Shown here in pieces: positions 49,559-56,340 of a DNA stretch of 64,000 nucleotides. This stretch comes from Budvicia diplopodorum (GTDB lineage Bacteria > Pseudomonadota > Gammaproteobacteria > Enterobacterales > Enterobacteriaceae). A model generated the notes under the pieces. It was not told the origin of the DNA, searched no databases, and saw nothing but the letters and a program-made list of their open reading frames with translations. Location of the stretch: positions 124,001-188,000 of the forward strand of contig NZ_WOYF01000001.1 of the NCBI RefSeq assembly GCF_009800925.1, in the 5' to 3' direction. The translations under genes were made by a program, and so were the position numbers. The stretch's first letter is position 1, and the number at the start of each line of letters is the position of its first letter.

Positions 49559-50827
49559 TTATGGCTCTGACAGGGCTATTTTTGTGTTATTTAATAACGG
49601 CTTGATAAAGTATTCTAACGGCGTTCGTTTGCCGGTAAGCAGGTAGGCATCGACGCCCATTCCCGGATAAATGATTTTTTCATGCTGCCGTGCGGGCGCT
49701 TCAATGCTGACCAGATAGTAACGACCGTTTTGCTCATCATTGATAGCATCTGCGCTGATAACCGTGATTTTTCCCTCCAGCGTGTTGGCATAAGAAGAGC
49801 CAAATGCGCTGATATGCAGGCGAGCGGGCATTTTTTCCCAGATAAGGTCTCGGTCTTCCGGGCGAATTTTAACCTCCGCAATCAGAGGGACTTTGGACGG
49901 CGCAATTTCAATCACTTCGCCGCCCGGGTTAATCACCGCGCCGCTGTGGGCTACAAACAGCTTTTGCACAATCCCGTTTACCGGGCTCACGATGCGCGAG
50001 TTAGCCCTTCGCCCTTCACTGGCCAAGTTCTGTACATCAACCCGGCTCAAATCAACCTTGGTCTGGCTTAGCTGCTTTTGAGCATCAGACATAAAATCGG
50101 CCTGAGCCTGATTTGAGCGCGCCTGATATTCATCTAATTCGCTTTGAACTTTCGGTAGCCGCAGCCGGGCTTCGTTAAGCGAAGTCTGAACCTGCTGTAG
50201 CTCTGAACGCTTTTGCAGCAGAGAACCTTCGGCCGCCGCACCTTTGGCTACCATTGAACCGTACAGATTGACCTGACTTTGCGATAGCGCCAGCTGTTTA
50301 GTTAAATCGATCACTTTGGTCATTAGCTCAATTTGCTGAGCTTTACGCTGTTCTAACTGCGCTTTATTTACCTGCTGTTGCTCATGCAGAGCCGTTTGGC
50401 GGGATAAGTAGAGTTGATACTCACTGCGGACAATGTTGTCAGTTTCTTCATCACCGGTCAGCGCCAGTTCAAACGGCGTTGCGCTCAGTTCATGCTGTAA
50501 ACGCTGCTCACGAATGCGCAGCGTTTTGCCTTCCACTTCATTTTTAGCAAAATCTTCACTCACCAGACTATTATCGATGACTGCGATTAGCTGACCCTGA
50601 GTCACCGTTTCGCCTTCGTGTACTAATAATTGTTTTACCACCCCGCCTTCGGGGTGCTGTAACAGTAGGTTACGGCTCTCTACGCGGATCACTCCGCTGC
50701 CTTTAACCAGCACATCAAGATGAAAACTGAATGCCCAAATGAAAAATAGCAGCAAGGCCAACAAGGTATATCCGGCGATGCCCTGCGGAAACCATCGGGC
50801 TATTTTATTGCAAAGCGGGATGTTCAC
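49559..50827 (-). CDS. HlyD-family membrane-fusion protein (type I secretion)
   Basis: The 422-residue periplasmic adaptor connects the ABC transporter to the outer-membrane channel. It has a short cytoplasmic N-terminus, one membrane helix (about 17-38, GIAGYTLLALLLFFIWAF), a biotinyl-lipoyl half (VRVES-like IRVESRNLLLQHPEGGVVKQ), a long coiled coil (about 95-280), and the returning lipoyl half with the family signature IVSPVNGIVQKLFV. YPGMGVDAYLLTGKRTPLEYF near the C-terminus is typical of HlyD/LapC proteins. Its start overlaps the upstream SiiA-like stop by 4 bases (ATGA). Confidence 0.92.
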   Translation of the reverse strand: MNIPLCNKIARWFPQGIAGYTLLALLLFFIWAFSFHLDVLVKGSGVIRVESRNLLLQHPEGGVVKQLLVHEGETVTQGQLIAVIDNSLVSEDFAKNEVEGKTLRIREQRLQHELSATPFELALTGDEETDNIVRSEYQLYLSRQTALHEQQQVNKAQLEQRKAQQIELMTKVIDLTKQLALSQSQVNLYGSMVAKGAAAEGSLLQKRSELQQVQTSLNEARLRLPKVQSELDEYQARSNQAQADFMSDAQKQLSQTKVDLSRVDVQNLASEGRRANSRIVSPVNGIVQKLFVAHSGAVINPGGEVIEIAPSKVPLIAEVKIRPEDRDLIWEKMPARLHISAFGSSYANTLEGKITVISADAINDEQNGRYYLVSIEAPARQHEKIIYPGMGVDAYLLTGKRTPLEYFIKPLLNNTKIALSEP

Positions 50828-51321
50828 GGGGAAGCCTCCGGCTCTTTAACGTAAACGGCGGCAATATCTTCCTGAAAGACGTTGACGGTGGCGTTATTAA
50901 CCGTCACTTTTTCCGTTGAAATATTATTCTGTTGCATCACCCGTAGCACTTCCAGACAGCGATCGTATTGCAGCGTCAGGCTAACGCCCATCTGCTTACC
51001 TTCCGTTGCCGCGGCGTAAACGATCGCACCGTTCAGCTCAATATCCTGCCGGTTCTTTTCTAACCAGCTAATCAGCGCTTTCTGGTTGGCGTCACCCAGA
51101 TAGTTCTGATTCACGTCAAGGGCCATACGTAGCTCGCCCGGTCTGGGAGACGGAGAGATAGACCGTATTTCGACCTGACGTTGTTCACTGAGTTTGATAC
51201 CCACATTCTGTTGAGCGACGATCAGTAACACCTGAAAGATCATTGAAATAAGCAGATAAACCAGTAAAAGTACCGTCATCATGTCGACGTAAGCTGGCCA
51301 AAAATGTCCATTTCCTTTCAT
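50824..51321 (-). CDS. MotB/SiiA-like proton-channel protein
   Basis: The 165-residue protein starts MKGNGHFWPAYVDMMTVLL. It has one membrane helix (about 14-36) that begins right after Asp13, in the pattern WxxAYxDxMT of MotB, where this Asp carries protons. Salmonella SiiA has its essential Asp at the same position. The rest (about 40-165) is periplasmic and shows an OmpA-like arrangement (TLQYDRCLEVLRVMQQNNI resembles the helix after the peptidoglycan-binding loop), but the classical binding residues are not evident. With the MotA-like protein encoded two genes upstream it should form a proton channel serving secretion. Confidence 0.8.
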   Translation of the reverse strand: MKGNGHFWPAYVDMMTVLLLVYLLISMIFQVLLIVAQQNVGIKLSEQRQVEIRSISPSPRPGELRMALDVNQNYLGDANQKALISWLEKNRQDIELNGAIVYAAATEGKQMGVSLTLQYDRCLEVLRVMQQNNISTEKVTVNNATVNVFQEDIAAVYVKEPEASP

Positions 51322-51336
51322 ATCGTTATTCCCGGG

Positions 51337-52821
51337 TTAGCGTAGCTGGAGCGTTTTAATACCGTAATCGACCCGCCCGGCAAGCAAATACAGCCCGAGT
51401 ACCGAAAGGTAATAATCATATTGAGATGTCACCCGACCCGCGTTGGCGTTAAAAAAGTCGCTCTGTACGCTAATGAGGTCATTCAGGCTGCGGGTACCCA
51501 AACGAAACTCATCCAGATACAAATCTTTAGTCCGGCTGGCGTCGGCTTTGGCTTTGCCCTGAATGATCCACCTATCTTTCGCGCTGACCGCATCGTTAGA
51601 CAAATTGAATGCCATCTCGCTGATGTCGCGCTGTAGCTGACCATAGGTCGCTTCAGCGGCGCGTAAACGGGCCTCAGCCTGACCAATGCGCGAACTGTTA
51701 ATGCCGCCGTCTAATACCGGAATGCTGATCTGTAGCGCAACGTTGCTGCCGAGATAGTTACCGTCTAAACCGCCCGGATTCTGAACGGGCTTTTTATAGG
51801 CACCCACCGCGTCAATACTTGGGTATCGTGCAGCTCTTGAGGCTAAAACATCCTCTTTTGCCCCGTTCAGCTCGGCCAACCGCGCTTTAAGATTTGGGTT
51901 GTTTTGCTGAATGCTGGCCACCATCGCGTTAAAATCTGCCGTTGCCGGAATATCATCCAGCCCGATGGTTTCTACCGAGATCTCTTGGCCCAGCAGGCTG
52001 CGTAATTTCTGTTTTGCTTTAGCAAGCTGTAGGTCAATAGTTTTTTGCCGGTTTTGCGCATTGGTCAGCGCCAGTTGGCCGCGGATCAGTTCAGATTGCG
52101 GAGAGCCACCGCCCGCTACTCGAATATTTAGCGTATCGACCAATGCTGACGTTACGTTGACGTGATCTGTCGCCGCGGCCAACAGTAGCGTGTAACGACG
52201 AACGTCGAGATAAGCCTTGACGGTATCAAACGTAACTGAATTAGTTTCACCGTCGGAACTGAAAGACGCTGACCTATGGATCTCACTTGCGCTTCCTAGC
52301 GCATGGGTGGTGCGGCCGAAGTCCATCAAATTATATTGCAGCGTAAGTTGCATTTGAGCGTATTCATCAAACGACTTCTCTATCTGAGAGCTTCGATCGG
52401 AAACCCAGTCAGACGTTTTTGCCATGGCCTGCAGCTTGGGGTAGTAACCGGCCTTTGCCTCGTCGATGCGCCGCTGTGCTTCCTCAAGGCGGGCACGGCT
52501 AATAACCGTACGTAAAGAGTAATCCTGAGCCTGCTTTAATGCTGCCGCCAGCGAAAACGTACCCACCGCTGACGGTGGTCTAAACATTTGGTCGGCAGAG
52601 TCCCCCTGACTGAGTACCGGCGGGGATAAAACGGCACCGGACAAATCCGGAACGCCTGCGGTACCGTTGTTTGTCGTGATAGTATTTATCGCGATCGTAT
52701 TCGTCGCGTTGCTATTTATCATGGTGCTATTTATCGTGGTGCTATTCACCGAGGTGCCGCAGCCCGAAACAAACAGGGTACACAAGGCTGAATATGCCAA
52801 TTTTTTTATTTGCATCTTCAT
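51337..52821 (-). CDS. TolC-like outer-membrane lipoprotein (type I secretion)
   Basis: The 494-residue outer-membrane efflux protein is the exit duct of the system. It has a lipoprotein-type signal (SALCTLFVSGC, Cys near residue 21), then a Thr/Asn/Ile linker built of 5-residue repeats (about 25-52). Two OEP repeats follow, with the coiled-coil/barrel pattern (SLAAALKQAQDYSLRTVISR near 90; LTLQYNLMDFGRTTHALGSA near 155; LQISIPVLDGGINSSRIGQA near 360; YLDEFRLGTRSLNDLISVQS near 435). The Y/D-G-G motif after the strand is typical of TolC/LapE proteins. It lies 104 bases after the MotA-like gene. Confidence 0.9.
   Translation of the reverse strand: MKMQIKKLAYSALCTLFVSGCGTSVNSTTINSTMINSNATNTIAINTITTNNGTAGVPDLSGAVLSPPVLSQGDSADQMFRPPSAVGTFSLAAALKQAQDYSLRTVISRARLEEAQRRIDEAKAGYYPKLQAMAKTSDWVSDRSSQIEKSFDEYAQMQLTLQYNLMDFGRTTHALGSASEIHRSASFSSDGETNSVTFDTVKAYLDVRRYTLLLAAATDHVNVTSALVDTLNIRVAGGGSPQSELIRGQLALTNAQNRQKTIDLQLAKAKQKLRSLLGQEISVETIGLDDIPATADFNAMVASIQQNNPNLKARLAELNGAKEDVLASRAARYPSIDAVGAYKKPVQNPGGLDGNYLGSNVALQISIPVLDGGINSSRIGQAEARLRAAEATYGQLQRDISEMAFNLSNDAVSAKDRWIIQGKAKADASRTKDLYLDEFRLGTRSLNDLISVQSDFFNANAGRVTSQYDYYLSVLGLYLLAGRVDYGIKTLQLR
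52666..52749 (-). repeat. 15-nt tandem repeats in the TolC-like gene
   Basis: Codons 25-52 encode VNSTT, INSTM, INSNA, TNTIA, INTIT, TNN: about six 5-residue units from imperfect 15-nt repeats. They sit directly after the lipobox Cys and form a low-complexity tether between the lipid anchor and the barrel. Such tracts can change copy number by replication slippage without shifting the frame. Confidence 0.8.
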
Positions 52822-52925
52822 GGGTTACCCTAACCTTCTCGGTGACGTTATTTGTATTCAATTCTTGGCGAAAAAACCGTTTTTCCGTACGCGGCTAATT
52901 CATAAAACGCTTGATAAGCAGCAAA

Positions 52926-54506
52926 CTAGTTTATTTCTGTCAGTCCGTTTTCTTGGCCGTCATTTTGCGTATTCCGGTATTTGGCCGCTAGCATTTCACT
53001 GGCTGAAAGTAGCGACACTCTGGCTTCTGTCACTTGACGAACGCACTCCAGCAGGGCGTGGTTCTGTGATTTAACCGCCTGAACAATACTTTCTGAGCCG
53101 TCAGAGCCCATGCGTAAGAGAGATTCAAGCGTGAGTATCTGCTGGCGTCCGCCTGCCATTTCAGTCCGCAGGCCTTGCAGACTTTCAGCTACCTGTTCAA
53201 AGGTGTCACTCACCTGAATGCGGTTTTGGTTAAGGTAACCGGTACACTGAATAACCGACTGGTTCATCTGTATTACGGCAGCACCGGTATGCTTTGCGTA
53301 ACCAATCAGTTCGTCCTGCTTTTGGCTTTGTTTCCCGGCCTGCAGATTGAGCTCACTTAGCTCATCATTGACGCGTTTTACCCCCTGATAGAGGTTCTCG
53401 TGAACGTTGAGAGACCGCTGAAGCAGTGCGCCGCTTGCCGCTAAATGGGAGTTTGTCGTTTGTATCGCGGTCACCAAACCAGACTGTTGATTAAGCGACC
53501 CCTGTAAAATTTCGACAATATGCTGATTGTGAACATCGATAATATCCATCAGGTGTTGATGATTATTTTCGATGTTTTCCAGCGTACTCTGCTGCCCCTC
53601 GGTAATCGCTTGCTGGCCGGTAAATAACTTCTCTTGGCAAGCCAATAGCTTGTTCAGATAGTTAACGCTTTCGTGCTGCTGGGCCTGCTGAACTTCGGTG
53701 AACTTTAGGATCCCCCGTAAAAGGCGTTCAACCTCGTAATTCGCACCAATACCGCTTGGCGGAGCATAGTGACTAACGCCGGGTTTTCCGTCGGCCAGAG
53801 TGCTGCTAAAACCCCAATTTTGAACGTTACTTTCAGCCAGTTGGGCGTGTACCCAGCTATCAATGTCTGAATATAAATGCTCGGAAGTGGTGTTGAGCAT
53901 ATGGGCAATTAGCCCCATCACTAATGACCCTAATAGCCCTAGTAGAGAGGCGGTAAATGCCGCGGACATACCGCCCAACGGAGCCGCCAGCCCTTCAAGT
54001 AACGCAGAAATTTCACCGTTACCGGAGCTCATCACGCCGATGGCCTCTTTAATACTGCCCATGGTCATAATGAGACCGATAAAGGTACCCAACAGGCCAA
54101 GCCCAACCAACAGCCCGGAAAGATACTCGGTACCGGTAACTTTGCGCGAGAAAGATTCCCGTACCGTTTGTAATAGGGCGTTTCTAACTTCACTGTTTGA
54201 GTGCGCCAGATCCGTGACGCGTTTTTGCAGCATGCCAACCGCACCGCGCAAACGAACGGGAGAAGAGTTTGAAGAAGTTTTTTGTACAAAACGCCGCCAG
54301 TCCTTGATGCCAATCACCAGCGAAATCGCAACGAAAAACGAGTAAATAACACCGATAATCTGAACGCCGATGATACTGGAGTTAACTAACGGCGAGTGAT
54401 CGATAGCGACCAATAAATCGTCGAAAAAAAGGAAATAACAGCAAACGATGACTGTAAGGATAATAAACACAAACCGTAATGACTGATTTGCTGATTTTAA
54501 CGACAT
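52926..54506 (-). CDS. MotA/TolQ/ExbB-like channel protein with coiled-coil tail (SiiB-like)
   Basis: The 526-residue first gene of the operon has four membrane helices: about 11-30, 44-66, 128-150 and 180-205. The last two contain the MotA/TolQ/ExbB signature (SGLLVGLGLLGTFIGLIM and GGMSAAFTASLLGLLGSLV) that lines proton channels. From about residue 265 to 510 it is a long, Gln/Asn/Glu-rich, cytoplasmic coiled coil with heptads. This resembles SiiB in layout and, in its tail, ZorA. Its partner is the SiiA-like protein of the same operon. The expected job is to use proton flow to support or control release of the RTX proteins; this is inferred from Sii. Confidence 0.82.
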   Translation of the reverse strand: MSLKSANQSLRFVFIILTVIVCCYFLFFDDLLVAIDHSPLVNSSIIGVQIIGVIYSFFVAISLVIGIKDWRRFVQKTSSNSSPVRLRGAVGMLQKRVTDLAHSNSEVRNALLQTVRESFSRKVTGTEYLSGLLVGLGLLGTFIGLIMTMGSIKEAIGVMSSGNGEISALLEGLAAPLGGMSAAFTASLLGLLGSLVMGLIAHMLNTTSEHLYSDIDSWVHAQLAESNVQNWGFSSTLADGKPGVSHYAPPSGIGANYEVERLLRGILKFTEVQQAQQHESVNYLNKLLACQEKLFTGQQAITEGQQSTLENIENNHQHLMDIIDVHNQHIVEILQGSLNQQSGLVTAIQTTNSHLAASGALLQRSLNVHENLYQGVKRVNDELSELNLQAGKQSQKQDELIGYAKHTGAAVIQMNQSVIQCTGYLNQNRIQVSDTFEQVAESLQGLRTEMAGGRQQILTLESLLRMGSDGSESIVQAVKSQNHALLECVRQVTEARVSLLSASEMLAAKYRNTQNDGQENGLTEIN

Positions 54507-55171
54507 AACTGCAATCCCTTAATCGATCGGTTAATTTAGTTTCGGTACTTTAGTTTTGCTACTTACGCTATTCTAAAAAAGTAAAAAATTACGAGTTAGA
54601 TAATTGAATAATCTAACCCGAAATAATTAATCGAAACATTCAAATGCATCTAAAATAATCGTTAAGAGAACCAGTAATATATAAATAGTTAACATTCTGA
54701 TTATTACCCTGACCTTTAATTAGCCGTATTACGGATAAACCGCCAGCCAGACCTACTGGTACCGCCAAATGATAGCAGCAACGGCCGCAGGAGCCAGAGC
54801 TTAACTAGCGCCTCACATATATATAGATTTTTATTCTATACAGAAAGCCACAAACGCTCACCGAAACAATAAATTCATAAAATTAGATGATTTAATATTT
54901 TTCATAATCTAAGGCTGAAATCAATTCCGCCTTATTATTTTGCTAATATATAATATTTCTAAGCGATTAACGTTACGTATTCATATTACTCATAATAGTA
55001 AATGTGACGGTAATAGGTATTTATCCGGTTAGCCCGGCAACTTTTCACCTTTATTTATTCAAGAGCCATTGGTAGTGATATTGGTAGTGATTTGGAGCGA
55101 TGCTTTTAGCCATTCGTTTCGCTGACGAAGCTGATGCAGAAATCAAATTAGACCACACTGTCAGCGGTTTA
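54507..55171. promoter_or_regulatory. Leader and promoter region of the secretion operon
   Basis: This gap of about 665 bases upstream of the MotA-like gene is mostly AT-rich. The promoter is probably near 54830-54960, before a leader of about 300 bases that contains a JUMPstart/ops-like sequence. A 12-base direct repeat (ATTGGTAGTGAT, twice, near 55069-55092) lies far upstream. I find no copy of the tRNA-Ser 3' end here. Confidence 0.45.
54759..54800 (-). promoter_or_regulatory. JUMPstart / ops-like element in the operon leader
   Basis: On the minus strand the leader reads GCTCTGGCTCCTG (54800 down to 54788) and then, after 22 bases, GGCGGTACCAGT (from 54766). JUMPstart sequences carry GCTCTGGTAGCTG and then the ops element GGCGGTAG; the matches are 10 of 13 and 7 of 8. 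Ops recruits RfaH to paused RNA polymerase so that long operons are read through. RfaH is known to control the Salmonella sii operon. The last ops base differs (C for G), so function needs testing. Confidence 0.5.
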
Positions 55172-55192
55172 AAGCCGGTATACCACCGGCTT
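55172..55192 (-). terminator. Hairpin after yccU
   Basis: AAGCCGGT (55172-55179) pairs perfectly with ACCGGCTT (55185-55192) around a 5-base loop, just beyond the yccU stop. A T-run is lacking, so it is only a probable terminator. Confidence 0.5.
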
Positions 55193-55204
55193 GTAGACCA
55201 CGAC

Positions 55205-55624
55205 TCAATATGACTTTTCTAAACCTAAGCGTCTAATTTCAATCTTAGGGCAAAGATCCATAATCACGTTAAGCCCGGCCCGTTGAGCCATTTTTTCAGC
55301 CTGATGGTTAACCACGCCAATCTGGAGCCAAAGGACTTTGGCTTTTATAGCAATGGCTTCTTCCGCCACTTCATAGGCCGCATCAGAATTACGAAAAACG
55401 TCAACCATATCTATGGTAATAGGAATATCTTTTAGACTCGCATAAACCCGCTGCCCTAACAGCGTTTCTCCCGCCAGTTTCGGGCTAACGGGAATAACCT
55501 GATACCCTTGAGCAAGTAAAAAAGCCATCACTTTATAGCTATCTCTGGCGGGTTTATCGCTGGCACCGACTAACGCAATGGTCTTCACCTGCTGCAAGAC
55601 GGCCAGAATTTCATTATCTTTCAT
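55205..55624 (-). CDS. yccU: YccU, CoA-binding domain protein
   Basis: This cytoplasmic protein of 139 residues is a Rossmann-fold CoA-binding domain (CoA_binding_2). It shows TIALVGASDKPARDSYKVMA at the start, YQVIPVSPKLAGETLLGQ, and LWLQIGVVNHQAEKMAQRAG, then MDLCPKIEI. Its biological role is unknown. It is divergent from mgsA, as in E. coli, but its usual neighbour hspQ lies 19 kb away across the island. Confidence 0.93.
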   Translation of the reverse strand: MKDNEILAVLQQVKTIALVGASDKPARDSYKVMAFLLAQGYQVIPVSPKLAGETLLGQRVYASLKDIPITIDMVDVFRNSDAAYEVAEEAIAIKAKVLWLQIGVVNHQAEKMAQRAGLNVIMDLCPKIEIRRLGLEKSY

Positions 55625-55819
55625 TTCAAACTACTCCGGCAGAATGATGGGAACCTTAAATAAGTTTTAGCGTTGATGCCACGTTCAGTCAAACGGTATA
55701 AGAATAATCAGTGGGTTAATATCAACAGGATGCACACTTTTATATTTTATTGCTTCTTTATGAAACCGAGTTTCAGTAATCTATAGCGCATAACTATTTA
55801 AATAGGGACTTTATTACAC

Positions 55820-56278
55820 ATGCAACTGACTACCCGCACAATTCCGGTAAGAAAACATATTGCACTGGTTGCCCACGATCACTGCAAACAGGCGTTATTA
55901 GAATGGTCAGAAAAGAACAAAGCCACTCTCGCCCAACACGAACTCTATGCCACAGGAACTACCGGTAATCTGGTTCAACGGGCTACGGATATTAAGGTGC
56001 ACAGCATGCTCAGTGGCCCCATGGGCGGAGACCAGCAGATTGGCGCACTGATTTCAGAAGGCAAAATTGACATACTGATTTTCTTTTGGGATCCGCTGAA
56101 CGCCGTTCCTCACGACCCTGACGTTAAAGCGTTACTAAGGCTGGCAACCGTTTGGAATATTCCCGTTGCAACCAACCGTTCGACGGCCGATCTACTGATT
56201 AAATCCGGCCTGTTTGAGAAAGAAATTGTGATCGAAATCCCTGACTATCAGAAATACCTTGAAGACCGGCTGAAATAG
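55820..56278 (+). CDS. mgsA: Methylglyoxal synthase MgsA
   Basis: MgsA converts dihydroxyacetone phosphate to methylglyoxal, a bypass used when phosphate is scarce. The 152 residues (same as E. coli) include the catalytic [13 protein letters not shown] with its Asp near residue 71, [17 protein letters not shown] for phosphate binding, and [21 protein letters not shown] terminator follows immediately. Confidence 0.97.
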   Translation: MQLTTRTIPVRKHIALVAHDHCKQALLEWSEKNKATLAQHELYATGTTGNLVQRATDIKVHSMLSGPMGGDQQIGALISEGKIDILIFFWDPLNAVPHDPDVKALLRLATVWNIPVATNRSTADLLIKSGLFEKEIVIEIPDYQKYLEDRLK

Positions 56279-56304
56279 TTTTCTAACCGATTCCCTTGGT
56301 TCAT

Positions 56305-56340
56305 AGCCCTAGAAGATATTACGCTGCTAGGGCTTTCTTT
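56305..56340 (+). terminator. Terminator after mgsA
   Basis: AGCCCTAG (56305-56312) pairs perfectly with CTAGGGCT (56327-56334), followed by TTCTTTT. It lies 26 bases after mgsA and overlaps the end of helD on the other strand. Confidence 0.75.

Noticed and set aside
50824-54506. Zorya-type antiphage system (ZorA/ZorB-like pair)
   Set aside because: The MotA-like tail recalls ZorA, but the two genes are interleaved with type I secretion genes, the MotB-like partner is short, and no ZorC, ZorD or ZorE-type gene is present. A Sii-like role fits better.
55069-55092. 12-base direct repeat ATTGGTAGTGAT
   Set aside because: Only two copies, no link to a known binding motif; too little to call an operator or island end.
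54507-55204. Right-hand attachment copy of the tRNA-Ser 3' end
   Set aside because: I searched by eye for the T-arm and acceptor-stem sequence near yccU and did not find it, so no attachment site is claimed.
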